Positions 1-6,895 are shown, counted from the first letter of the stretch. The stretch: DNA of 14,650 nt from an uncultured Ruminococcus sp. (GCA_902783535.1 CACZRJ010000132.1:1-14650), one strand, 5' to 3'. The notes: generated from the letters alone by a model not told the origin. A program made the numbers and translations.

Positions 1-18
1 GTTCTGCTTTTTTGTCAG

Positions 19-59
19 CAAAGAACAGTGCGGCCGGATCGCGGCCGCACTGTTCTTTG
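19..59 (-). terminator. Stem-loop after the solute-binding protein gene
   Basis: A perfect 17-bp inverted repeat (arms 19-35 and 43-59, GC-rich at the top, 7-nt loop) lies 7 nt beyond the stop codon of the minus-strand lipoprotein gene. Position and stability suit an intrinsic terminator or a 3'-end stabiliser of that mRNA. The weak point is that no T-tract follows it in the minus-strand reading; the bases after it are CTGAC and then an A-run. The only U-rich part is the end of the 3' arm itself. Termination is therefore inferred from position, not from a complete motif. Confidence 0.5.
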
Positions 60-66
60 AGAAATC

Positions 67-1572
67 TTAAGCAATGGAGTTTCTGTACGCTTCGAGGGTT
101 TCCTGCATCTTTTGCTCGACAGACACATGCATGCTGTCCCACTTGGACACAAGGTTGTTGGAACCGCCGTAGAGGCAGAAGCTGTAGACGCCGGTCAGTC
201 CTCCGCCCCAGTCAAAGATGGCGCCCAGGTCATACATGCGGTGGGAAAGGATGTAGTCCATCATGCGCGAGTCTTCATCTGCAGTCACGGACTGAAGTTT
301 CAAAGTCGTGTCGTAGACCGAATAGGTGACGCTCTGTTCCTTGAAAGGACTGTACTTGCTGCTGTAGTAAGCCAGCGCTTCAAGCATGTAGCATGTCGCT
401 TCACGGCGTACGGTGTTCGATACGGGAATTCCGAGAACTTCGCACTGGTAGATATTCACGCCGTCATAGTATTCTTCCTGCGATTTGTCGAATTTCGGGA
501 TCGGGACGATGCCCGGATCGACTTTGTCGGGATTATCGCTCTGCTTGATTGCAAGCAGGTTAATGACATAAGCGATTCTGAAGAGCGCTTTGTTGTCGAT
601 GAACATGTTGCTGATGTCGTTCCACTTGTCGTCTGTCGTCAGCTGTTCGACATACATGCTCTGCGACACATCGTTCAGAATGTCATATACCTTGGCAAAT
701 GCATTGATGGACTGTTCGTCGCCGACATGCAGGGTAAGATCGCCGTTGTTGTCTTTTGCAACAGTCAGAACGCCGGAACCGGTCACCAGCTGGCTTGCTC
801 CGGTGTAGCCGTCCGTAACGATTCCGTAACGGCAGTCGAGGTTGGTCCAGTTTCCGGTATCGTCAGGCTGAGAATAGGCTTTCGCCATTTCGGAAAGAAG
901 ATCATATGTCCATTCTTTCCGGTCGACGATGTCGTACAGCGATCCATACTGTTCCTTAAAATACTTGTTATAGTCAGCTTTGTTGAACAGAATGCAGGAG
1001 GTGTGGAGGTCGTCCGTATACATGGCATCGCCGGTCACGAAGAAGATCTTGTCCGACAGCGTCAGATAGTTGTTTGCCTGCTGATCCCACCACGGTTTTG
1101 AGAGATCAAGCCAGTCGTTTAATGAATAGAAATAGTTCTCTGTAATTGACGGAAGCATCCTGCAGAGCGCGTCGCATACGATGTCATAGTCATCCAGGTT
1201 GGACTGAATATAAGTGCCGATTTCAACAGCCGGTTGGGCCGTCGATTCAATTTCGAGCGTGAGACCGAAGTTTTCCTCAATAAACTGGTTTCTGTCGAGA
1301 ACTGCCTGAGAAATCACAGTGCCCTCGGCTTCTTCGTTCGGAACGAACTGGTTGGCGCTTTCATTGGTTCTGGTCAGAACGCGGATGGTTGTTCCGTTCC
1401 AGTTTTTCTTCTCCAGCGGGAATGCGATTCCTTCTTCTTTCGACTCTTCCGCAGGCGTGCTCGCGTTTTCGGATTCCTGCTGGGATTCCTGGGAGGGAGT
1501 CGAATTGCAGGCAGCGACGAACGGAACACTCAGCAGAAGAACGCAGAGAAGGATCAAAAGTGTTTTTTTCAT
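67..1572 (-). CDS. Extracellular solute-binding lipoprotein (ABC importer type)
   Basis: A 501-residue secreted lipoprotein, probably the ligand-capturing component of an ABC importer on the outer face of the cytoplasmic membrane. The N-terminus has two lysines, a leucine-rich hydrophobic core and a lipobox ending V-A-A-C, predicting lipidation at Cys22. A Ser/Glu/Gln-rich linker of about 25 residues follows. The rest (roughly residues 55-500) has the length and aromatic-rich character of carbohydrate-type (family 1) solute-binding proteins, such as the LNDWLDLS segment; the ligand cannot be told from sequence. The start is supported by AAAGGGG (1580-1586) 7 nt upstream. It has its own promoter and a downstream stem-loop, so it looks monocistronic. 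No permease or ATPase gene is next to it, so its partner importer must be elsewhere. Confidence is high for the family and low for the substrate. Confidence 0.88.
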   Translation of the reverse strand: MKKTLLILLCVLLLSVPFVAACNSTPSQESQQESENASTPAEESKEEGIAFPLEKKNWNGTTIRVLTRTNESANQFVPNEEAEGTVISQAVLDRNQFIEENFGLTLEIESTAQPAVEIGTYIQSNLDDYDIVCDALCRMLPSITENYFYSLNDWLDLSKPWWDQQANNYLTLSDKIFFVTGDAMYTDDLHTSCILFNKADYNKYFKEQYGSLYDIVDRKEWTYDLLSEMAKAYSQPDDTGNWTNLDCRYGIVTDGYTGASQLVTGSGVLTVAKDNNGDLTLHVGDEQSINAFAKVYDILNDVSQSMYVEQLTTDDKWNDISNMFIDNKALFRIAYVINLLAIKQSDNPDKVDPGIVPIPKFDKSQEEYYDGVNIYQCEVLGIPVSNTVRREATCYMLEALAYYSSKYSPFKEQSVTYSVYDTTLKLQSVTADEDSRMMDYILSHRMYDLGAIFDWGGGLTGVYSFCLYGGSNNLVSKWDSMHVSVEQKMQETLEAYRNSIA

Positions 1573-1625
1573 CTTGAAACCCCTTTCTGATTCTGTTGGT
1601 TGTTGTTTTTATTTTTATTCACTTT

Positions 1626-1654
1626 ACTTTAGCATAAGAACTTCCTTTTGTCAA
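1626..1654 (-). promoter_or_regulatory. SigA-type promoter of the solute-binding protein gene
   Basis: On the minus strand a perfect -35 TTGACA (1649-1654) is followed by exactly 17 nt and then -10 TAAAGT (1626-1631), preceded by TGC, an extended -10 element. The predicted start lies near 1618, giving a 5' leader of about 46 nt before the ATG at 1572. Confidence 0.75.
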
Positions 1655-1730
1655 CTGAAATATCCGCCTGAAGCCGTGGAACTTCCAAAGTCATTTCCTT
1701 TAAAATCGGCGGAAATATTGTTTTTTTCAC

Positions 1731-1759
1731 TTGTTTTTATTGAACATGTATGATAATAT
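1731..1759 (+). promoter_or_regulatory. Probable promoter of the lipid operon
   Basis: TTGTTT (1731-1736), a 17-nt spacer, and TAATAT (1754-1759) preceded by TGA (extended -10) form a moderate SigA-type promoter in an AT-rich stretch. An alternative in the same stretch is TTGAAC (1740-1745) with AATAAT (1764-1769) at 18 nt. No better match lies between here and the first gene. Which one is used cannot be settled by eye. Confidence 0.4.
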
Positions 1760-1947
1760 AATAAATAATATGATTCAACATATGCATCATGTGTCTGAAT
1801 CAAAAACAATCAAGGAGAATGACAGGGTGCATTCCGATCGCTCTGCTTTTACGCACCCACGTCAGTCTGTTGCCATGACTGTCAATCCGATGATGCCCCG
1901 GAACAGAAATGAAGTGCTGTCATTGCAGTCCGCGACGTTATGTTTTT

Positions 1948-1959
1948 GCATGATCATGC
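1948..1959. repeat. Perfect 12-bp palindrome upstream of the first fakA
   Basis: GCATGATCATGC is a perfect palindrome 40 nt before the start codon at 2000. It could be an operator or simply chance; no known fatty-acid regulator site matches it. Confidence 0.3.
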
Positions 1960-1985
1960 GGACGGAAGCGCTCGATATCAATTCC

Positions 1986-1992
1986 AGAGGTG
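1986..1992 (+). promoter_or_regulatory. Ribosome binding site that decides the first fakA start
   Basis: AGAGGTG lies 7 nt before the ATG at 2000. The reading frame stays open to an ATG at 1940, but that ATG has no such site, and family members begin only shortly before the conserved NDLNVFP motif, as this start gives. Confidence 0.7.
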
Positions 1993-1999
1993 TTTTTTC

Positions 2000-3682
2000 A
2001 TGCAGACGATAAACGGTATTCTCTATGCGGCCATGCTGCGGCTCGGTGCCGCTAATTTGAGCATTCACAGGACGATCGTCAATGATCTGAACGTATTTCC
2101 GATCCCGGACGGAGATACCGGTGACAATATGCTTATGACGATCTCTTCCGGCTGTGACGCGGTTTCCGGTACAGAGGAGAACATCGAGACGGTTTCCTCC
2201 GCCGCAGCCTACGGAATGCTGCTCGGCGCCAGGGGCAATTCCGGTGTGATCCTTTCAAGAATCTTTTCTGGAATCGCGAAGCGACTGACCGGCTGCAGGC
2301 AGGTGGACGTCAGAATGTTCGGTGAAGCGCTTGAAAGCGGTGTCTACGAAGCATACGGCGCCGTCCCGGTTCCTGTGGAAGGAACGATTCTGACTGTTTT
2401 TAAAGACGCCGTATCCTATGCAAATTCAAGAGTGAAGGAAGATACTTCGTTCGAGGAGTTCTTCGATCATCTTACCCAGGAGCTCAAAGCATCCCTCGAA
2501 CGAACGCCCGATCTGCTTGATGTTCTGAAGCAGGCAGGTGTCGTTGACAGCGGAGGCGCGGGGATCGTCTATATTGCCGACGGCATGAAAAAGGCGCTGT
2601 ACCCGGAAGTCACGGAGCAGAATGGAAAAACGGATTTCAATGAAAAACCGCGTTCCGTCACGCCCGACTTTTCCAAATTCGGGTCGGACAGCGAACTGAC
2701 GTTCGGCTACTGCACCGAGTTTCTTCTGAGACTCCAGAACAGGAAAACGGAAATGAACCGGTTTGACGTCGACGAACTGATCGATTTTCTGAACTCCGTC
2801 GGAGACTCGATCGTCTGTTTCCGCGAGGGCTCCATTGTAAAAGTTCATGTGCATACGAAAACTCCTGGCGAAGTTCTGAATCATTGCCAACTTTACGGAG
2901 AGTTCCTGACCGTCAAAATCGAGAACATGACGATTCAGCATGAGGAAACGACCATTCAGAACAGATATGAATCTTCAAAATCGGAGGATTCCGATCCTGT
3001 TTTAAGAGTCGTCCCGCATAAACGTTACGGTTATGTGGCTGTCGCTTCCGGCGACGGGCTGAAAGAATTGTTTACGTCTCTCGGAACCGACGCCGTCGTT
3101 GACGGCGGTCAATCCATGAATCCGTCGACGGAAGACTTCATCAAAGCTTTCCGCATGACCGGCGCAGAAGTCATATTCGTATTTCCAAATAACGGAAACG
3201 TCATACTGACGGCAAGGCAGGCAGCTTCCATATACAAAGATGCGGACGTGCGCGTCGTACCGACGCACGACATCGGCCAGGGGTATTGCGCTCTTTCCAT
3301 GCTCGATGACTCTTCTGACAGGCCCGATGACGTCGAGGCGGTGCTGAACGAGGCGATCAGCGGAGTTGTTACCGGATGTGTCTCCGTTGCAAGCCGGGAC
3401 GCGAATCAGAACTGCGTTGATATCAAAAAGGGCCAGTACCTCGGATTTGTCGGCGATACAGTCTACTGTGCTGAAGAATCACCGGAAAAGGCGCTTGAAA
3501 AGCTTGCAGACAGCCTGAATGCGGGGAACTACGACGTTATGCTCCTGCTGAGCGGATGCGATGCATCCGAAGAATCGGCGCAAAAATCGGCATCTGATTT
3601 TGAAAAACGTTTTCCGAGAACAGAAACGATCCTCATGTCCGGCGGGCAACCGATTTACCATTACCTTGTAATTCTGCAATAG
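2000..3682 (+). CDS. fakA: Fatty acid kinase FakA, canonical copy (DAK2/YloV family)
   Basis: A 560-residue cytosolic kinase that phosphorylates fatty acid held by a FakB (DegV-type) carrier, making acyl phosphate for phospholipid synthesis. The N-terminal DhaL-like (DAK2) domain (about 1-200) has NDLNVFPIPDGDTGDNM with metal-binding Asp37 and Asp39 and nucleotide-site Thr40 and Asn43, then GARGNSGVILS and DSGGAGI. The middle domain (about 235-310) has the YCTEF motif with Cys238 and HVHT with His283 and His285, matching the conserved Cys and His residues of FakA. The C-terminal domain (about 335-560) keeps GGQSMNPST (369-377) and the terminal SGGQPIY signature. Length is typical. A DegV/FakB gene follows 22 nt downstream, a natural partner. 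Unlike the usual Firmicutes locus, no asp23-like gene precedes it and no recG follows. This is the more conventional of two FakA copies in the operon. Confidence 0.93.
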   Translation: MQTINGILYAAMLRLGAANLSIHRTIVNDLNVFPIPDGDTGDNMLMTISSGCDAVSGTEENIETVSSAAAYGMLLGARGNSGVILSRIFSGIAKRLTGCRQVDVRMFGEALESGVYEAYGAVPVPVEGTILTVFKDAVSYANSRVKEDTSFEEFFDHLTQELKASLERTPDLLDVLKQAGVVDSGGAGIVYIADGMKKALYPEVTEQNGKTDFNEKPRSVTPDFSKFGSDSELTFGYCTEFLLRLQNRKTEMNRFDVDELIDFLNSVGDSIVCFREGSIVKVHVHTKTPGEVLNHCQLYGEFLTVKIENMTIQHEETTIQNRYESSKSEDSDPVLRVVPHKRYGYVAVASGDGLKELFTSLGTDAVVDGGQSMNPSTEDFIKAFRMTGAEVIFVFPNNGNVILTARQAASIYKDADVRVVPTHDIGQGYCALSMLDDSSDRPDDVEAVLNEAISGVVTGCVSVASRDANQNCVDIKKGQYLGFVGDTVYCAEESPEKALEKLADSLNAGNYDVMLLLSGCDASEESAQKSASDFEKRFPRTETILMSGGQPIYHYLVILQ

Positions 3683-3704
3683 AAACTGAAAAGGAGAATA
3701 CGAA

Positions 3705-4574
3705 ATGCTTGTACTCTTCACAGACACCGATACCGATATCACTCCCGAGCAGGCGAAAGAATACGGCTACCATCTGATCAGCATGCCTTACGCCGTTGAC
3801 GGAAAGGCGACCTATCCCTATGTCGATTTTGAAAAATTCGACGGGCATGCTTTCTACAACATGCTTCGGGAAGGGACGCTGCCTTCCACAAGCGCGATTT
3901 CCTCCGGACAGTACAGAGAGTATTTCGAACCGCATTTCAAAAACGGCGACGACATCCTGTATGTCCATTTTTCCGCGGCGATGACCATGACGTTCAACGA
4001 AATGGATATCGCGCTGGCGGAACTCCGGAAGGAATATCCGGAGCGGAAGTTCTACTCGATCGATACAAAAGGCATCACGACGCTCAGCTACAACATCGTT
4101 CTGGAGATCGGCGATATGTATAAAGCCGGTAAATCGGTCGATGAGATTCTTGAATGGGCAAAGAATGAAGTCGATCATTTTACTGTCTACTTCTTTGCCG
4201 ACGATCTGAAATTCTTCAAGCGAAGCGGACGCGTCAGCGGGCTGGCCGCCACGATGGGGACTCTGATCGGCGTCCGTCCGATCATCTACATGAATGACGA
4301 AGGAAAGATGGTCAGCGTCGGAAAAGAGCGGGGAAGAGCGAACGCGATGGACAGACTTGTGAATATGGTCGAGCAGCTCGGCGACCATATCGAGGATCAC
4401 CGCATCGTCATCGGTCACACGGACGCTCCCGAACTGGCGGAAGAAGTACGCAACAGCCTGATCGCAAAATTCGGAAACAATTTGCGGATTGAAACCCAGA
4501 TCGTCAACCCGACCGCAGGGAGTCACTGCGGACCGAATGCGGTAGGCGTCTGCTTCCACGCGATTCACCGCTGA
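3705..4574 (+). CDS. fakB: DegV family fatty-acid-binding protein, FakB-like, copy 1
   Basis: A 289-residue cytosolic DegV-family protein. Proteins of this family that partner FakA bind one fatty acid in a buried tunnel and present its carboxyl group for phosphorylation. Visible family motifs are the N-terminal TDTDTDI, the PSTSAIS segment (canonical TSxPS), ADDLKFFKRSGRVSG with Arg173 and Arg176, GHTDAPELAEE, and the C-terminal SHCGPNAVG with His274. The usual LSGTY-type segment reads MTMTF, so the conserved serine is replaced by Thr94, a conservative change. The start has a good AAAGGAG site upstream and the gene lies directly after the canonical FakA gene, so a working pair is likely. The stop is only 13 nt before plsX, suggesting coupled translation. 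The fatty acid preferred cannot be read from sequence. Confidence 0.87.
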   Translation: MLVLFTDTDTDITPEQAKEYGYHLISMPYAVDGKATYPYVDFEKFDGHAFYNMLREGTLPSTSAISSGQYREYFEPHFKNGDDILYVHFSAAMTMTFNEMDIALAELRKEYPERKFYSIDTKGITTLSYNIVLEIGDMYKAGKSVDEILEWAKNEVDHFTVYFFADDLKFFKRSGRVSGLAATMGTLIGVRPIIYMNDEGKMVSVGKERGRANAMDRLVNMVEQLGDHIEDHRIVIGHTDAPELAEEVRNSLIAKFGNNLRIETQIVNPTAGSHCGPNAVGVCFHAIHR

Positions 4575-4587
4575 TCCGTTTTTTGAA

Positions 4588-5622
4588 ATGAAGAGAATCG
4601 TTATGGACTGCCTCGGAGGAGACAAGAGCCCCGAGGCGAACGTGGAAGGCGCCGTCAGCGCTCTGCGCCGTTATTCGGATCTCGAGATGATTCTGGCAGG
4701 GGATGAAGACGTTCTTCGTACACTTGTCCGGAAGCATGCGGGGAGTGAAGAAGAAAGACGCCTGACTTATCTGCATGCGCCGGATGTGATCACGGGCGAG
4801 GATAAGCCAACAGACGCGATCCGCTTCAAAAAAGACAGCTCTTTGATGGCTGCAGTACGGCTTCTAAGAGAAGACGATTCGATTGACGGCATGATCTCTT
4901 CCGGCGCCACCGGAGCGATCGTCGCTGCGTCAACGCTCAGGATCGGACGTATCGAAGGCATTTACCGTCCTGCTTTCTGTCCGGTCCTTCCCACCATGAA
5001 CGGCGGTGTCGTCGGTATCTGCGACAGTGGCGCAAACGTCGACTGCTCGCCGCTTCAGCTTCAGCAGTTCGCGTTGCTCGGATCCATCTACCTTCAGATC
5101 GTTTTCGGCATCGAATCTCCAAGAGTCGCGCTTCTGAATATCGGAACGGAAACCGAAAAGGGAGATCTCCTTCGCAAAGAAGCCTACCCGATCCTGGAAA
5201 ACACAAAAGGGATCCGTTTCTGCGGGAATATGGAGAGCAGAGACCTGCTGAGCGGGAAGTATGACCTTGTCGTCTGTGACGGTTTCTCCGGAAACGTCCT
5301 TGTGAAGTCGACTGAAGGCGCCTGCCTTGAGATGCTGAAAATGCTGAAAAGAGACATCTATTCCAAAAAGATCTATCAGCTCGGAGCTTTTTTCCAAAGA
5401 AAGATGTTTCAAAAAGAAAAAGAGTTCATGAACTATCAAAATTACGGCGGCAGCGTCCTGCTCGGGATTCGCAAAGTTGTCGTCAAAGGACATGGAAGCA
5501 GCAATGCGAACGCGCTGTCCAAATGCGTCGAGCAGGCGTACAAGATGGCCGATCAGCATTATGAGAGCCGTCTGCAAGCCCTGCTTGAGCTGAATCCCGT
5601 TTCCGAAACTAATGAATCATAA
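4588..5622 (+). CDS. plsX: Phosphate acyltransferase PlsX
   Basis: A 344-residue PlsX, the peripheral membrane enzyme that interconverts acyl-ACP and acyl phosphate, linking fatty acid synthesis or uptake to PlsY-dependent acylation of glycerol 3-phosphate. The start MKRIVMDCLGGDKSPEA matches the family N-terminus (MRIALDAMGGD type). Other signatures are ISSGATGAIVAAS, CDSGANVDCSP, NIGTETEKGD, CDGFSGNVLVKS and GHGSSNANAL. Length is as expected. No clear ribosome binding site precedes the ATG, and the upstream stop is 13 nt away, so translation is probably coupled to the DegV gene. The acyl carrier protein gene follows 17 nt downstream, a common Firmicutes pairing. No plsY is visible in the window. 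Sitting between two FakA/FakB pairs, PlsX is placed to turn exogenous acyl phosphate into acyl-ACP. Confidence 0.94.
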   Translation: MKRIVMDCLGGDKSPEANVEGAVSALRRYSDLEMILAGDEDVLRTLVRKHAGSEEERRLTYLHAPDVITGEDKPTDAIRFKKDSSLMAAVRLLREDDSIDGMISSGATGAIVAASTLRIGRIEGIYRPAFCPVLPTMNGGVVGICDSGANVDCSPLQLQQFALLGSIYLQIVFGIESPRVALLNIGTETEKGDLLRKEAYPILENTKGIRFCGNMESRDLLSGKYDLVVCDGFSGNVLVKSTEGACLEMLKMLKRDIYSKKIYQLGAFFQRKMFQKEKEFMNYQNYGGSVLLGIRKVVVKGHGSSNANALSKCVEQAYKMADQHYESRLQALLELNPVSETNES

Positions 5623-5639
5623 AGAAAGAGAGAAACAAG

Positions 5640-5867
5640 ATGTTTGAGAAAGTAAAAGAAATACTTATCAAAGAACTTCACCTGAAGAATGTGGAAGTCA
5701 CACCGGAATCCAGATTCCAGGAAGATCTGGGCGCTGACTCGCTTGATATTCTTACGTTGCTGATGACGATCGAGGAAACATACGGTATTACCGTACCGGA
5801 TGAGAAACTTGCGGCGTTCCATACCGTCGGAGACGTTGTCTCTTTCCTGGAAACGCTTCAGCACTGA
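5640..5867 (+). CDS. acpP: Acyl carrier protein
   Basis: A 75-residue acyl carrier protein. It is acidic, four-helix in type, and has the phosphopantetheine attachment motif DLGADSLD with Ser34 as the modified residue. Length and the following helix (acidic recognition helix starting after the Ser) fit a type II fatty-acid-synthesis carrier. It directly follows plsX, its expected partner substrate in acyl-phosphate/acyl-ACP exchange. The ribosome binding site is weak (GAGAG). A second carrier domain occurs in the operon, fused to the adenylating enzyme at 9979-11940, so this is the free, diffusible one. Whether it is the cell's only ACP or a dedicated one cannot be told here. Confidence 0.95.
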   Translation: MFEKVKEILIKELHLKNVEVTPESRFQEDLGADSLDILTLLMTIEETYGITVPDEKLAAFHTVGDVVSFLETLQH

Positions 5868-5908
5868 AAGCCAGTTTTCAAATAATTTGCCGAAGAGGAG
5901 TTAAAAAA

Positions 5909-6853
5909 ATGGAAAAGTACATTATTCTGCCGGACGTTACATGCGATCTTTCGGAAGACATCCGAAATGAAATCGGTCTCGAGCATTACATTCACAGTTT
6001 CTTTCACGTGGAGTCTGCCAAATTCGAGAAGGATTATGACACGACGCTGGACTGGAATCAGATATCAAGAGATGAGTTTTACAAATTTGTCGGCGACAGA
6101 AAGTGCAAAGTTACGACTGCCCCCCCGACACCGGAACTCTTTGAAGAGACATTCGAGAAATTCGTTTCCGAAGGTTATGCCGTTCTCAGCATGAGCATTT
6201 CCTCGAAAATCAGCGCGACTTACGGCTTTGCGACCAAAGCGGCTGAAAGAGTCCTCGAGCGCCATCCGGATGCGAAAATCCACTGCACGGACTCCTTCAG
6301 AATGTCCGGCGCTTTCGGACTGCTCGTCATCTGCGCCTGCCTCCTGAAAAAAGAAGGCAAATCGTTCGATGAAGTTGTTGACTGGGTCGAGAACAATAAA
6401 TACCGCATTCATCAGATGGGTCCGATCGACGACCTGATTTTCGTCGCCAGACGCGGCAATATCACGATGGGCAAGGCTATCATGGGCAACTTTGCAGGTG
6501 TTAAGCCGATGGGAGACTGCAACGACGTCGGATACGTCACCGTCCTGACGAAGGCAAAAGGAATCAAGAACGCTCTGGATCTGACGGTCAAATACGTTGA
6601 GGCAACTGCAAAGGATATCGGAAGCCAAACGATCCTCGTTTCTCATTCCAACCGCGAAGCATACGCCAATGCTCTCAAGGAACAGCTGGAAAACGCGTTG
6701 CATCCGAAGAAAGTTTATGTTTCCGATGTTTATCCCGGTTGCGGACCTAATATCGGTCCCGGCATGATCGGCGTATATTACCTCGGCGATGCCGTCTCTG
6801 AAAACAACACGGCCGAAAAAGAGATCATGGCCCGTCTGACTGCGAAATCATAA
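5909..6853 (+). CDS. fakB: DegV family fatty-acid-binding protein, divergent FakB-like, copy 2
   Basis: A 314-residue DegV-family protein, longer than copy 1. Family motifs include ILPDVTCDL near the N-terminus, TTAPPTPE (canonical TSxPS region), and MSISSKISATYGFA with the fatty-acid-site serine conserved as Ser102. Two other usual positions have changed. The KRGGRIS-type segment reads ARRGNIT, with Asn184 where an Arg is usual. The C-terminal GTHxGPG motif reads GPNIGPG, with Asn281 where the conserved His sits. The fold is probably intact because flanking glycines and IGVYYLG are preserved. It follows acpP by 41 nt with a GAGGAG site and precedes the divergent FakA by 47 nt. Pairing of the two divergent proteins is my inference. 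Ligand might be a different acyl chain or another lipid. Confidence 0.84.
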   Translation: MEKYIILPDVTCDLSEDIRNEIGLEHYIHSFFHVESAKFEKDYDTTLDWNQISRDEFYKFVGDRKCKVTTAPPTPELFEETFEKFVSEGYAVLSMSISSKISATYGFATKAAERVLERHPDAKIHCTDSFRMSGAFGLLVICACLLKKEGKSFDEVVDWVENNKYRIHQMGPIDDLIFVARRGNITMGKAIMGNFAGVKPMGDCNDVGYVTVLTKAKGIKNALDLTVKYVEATAKDIGSQTILVSHSNREAYANALKEQLENALHPKKVYVSDVYPGCGPNIGPGMIGVYYLGDAVSENNTAEKEIMARLTAKS

Positions 6854-6859
6854 GGATGG

Positions 6860-6889
6860 TTTCATGCGGATGCTTTTCTCCGCATGAAA
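6860..6889 (+). promoter_or_regulatory. Intercistronic hairpin before the second fakA
   Basis: A perfect 11-bp inverted repeat (arms 6860-6870 and 6879-6889, 8-nt loop) fills the gap between the DegV gene and the second fakA. It has no T-tract after it, so it is unlikely to be a terminator. The ribosome binding site AAGGA (6891-6895) begins 2 nt after the stem, so the hairpin may tune translation or protect a processed mRNA end. Confidence 0.6.
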
Positions 6890-6890
6890 A

Positions 6891-6895
6891 AAGGA
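6891..6895 (+). promoter_or_regulatory. Ribosome binding site that decides the second fakA start
   Basis: AAGGA lies 5 nt before the ATG at 6901. The frame also offers an ATG at 6856, but that one has no ribosome binding site, runs through the hairpin and would add a 15-residue Cys-containing tail absent from the family. Confidence 0.65.

Larger units (their letters stand above)
1573..1999. other. Divergent intergenic region
   Basis: These 427 bases separate the minus-strand lipoprotein gene from the plus-strand lipid operon. They hold the lipoprotein ribosome binding site and promoter, an AT-rich plus-strand promoter-like stretch, and a leader for the first operon gene. There is an imperfect inverted repeat CCGCC (1664-1668) / GGCGG (1708-1712) between the two promoters and an inverted repeat TGATTCA (1771-1777) / TGAATCA (1796-1802) just downstream of the plus-strand promoter; either could bind a regulator. 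I see no convincing protein-coding gene. I looked for the known FapR operator (TTAGTACC-type palindrome) and for a clear FabT-type palindrome and did not find either. Confidence 0.7.
1765..1999 (+). other. Long 5' leader of the lipid operon
   Basis: If transcription starts near 1765, the first operon gene has a leader of about 235 nt. It contains an inverted repeat (1771-1777 / 1796-1802), a 6-bp complementary pair GGGTGC (1825-1830) with GCACCC (1853-1858), and a strong ribosome-binding-site-like AAGGAG (1812-1817). Nine nt after that site is a GTG (1827) opening a 61-codon frame that ends at 2012, overlapping the first gene's start by 13 nt. The encoded peptide resembles nothing I know and has unusual composition (rich in Met, Arg, Ser), so I do not call it a gene. 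A leader with regulatory structure or a coupled small ORF are both possible. Confidence 0.35.

Noticed and set aside
112..1101. Plus-strand 329-codon open frame antisense to the lipoprotein gene
   Set aside because: It has no family motif or ribosome binding site and lies opposite a gene with a clear signal peptide, promoter and ribosome binding site; it is a frame shadow.
1664..1712. CCGCC/GGCGG inverted repeat as a terminator or riboswitch
   Set aside because: The loop is about 39 nt, the stem is short with bulges, and it lies upstream of both leaders; at most it is an operator.
1819..1878. A 19-codon ORF starting ATG right after AAGGAG in the leader
   Set aside because: The ribosome binding site is only 1 nt from the ATG, too close for initiation; the peptide shows no run of regulatory codons that would suggest attenuation.
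1940..1999. Upstream ATG start for the first fakA at 1940
   Set aside because: It would add 20 residues absent from the family and lacks a ribosome binding site; AGAGGTG supports 2000.
1862..2068. Minus-strand 68-codon open frame across the fakA start
   Set aside because: No ribosome binding site or known motif, and it would oppose the operon's first gene.
3633..4625. Minus-strand 330-codon open frame
   Set aside because: It is antisense to the DegV gene whose family motifs are clear; its translation shows no recognisable domain.
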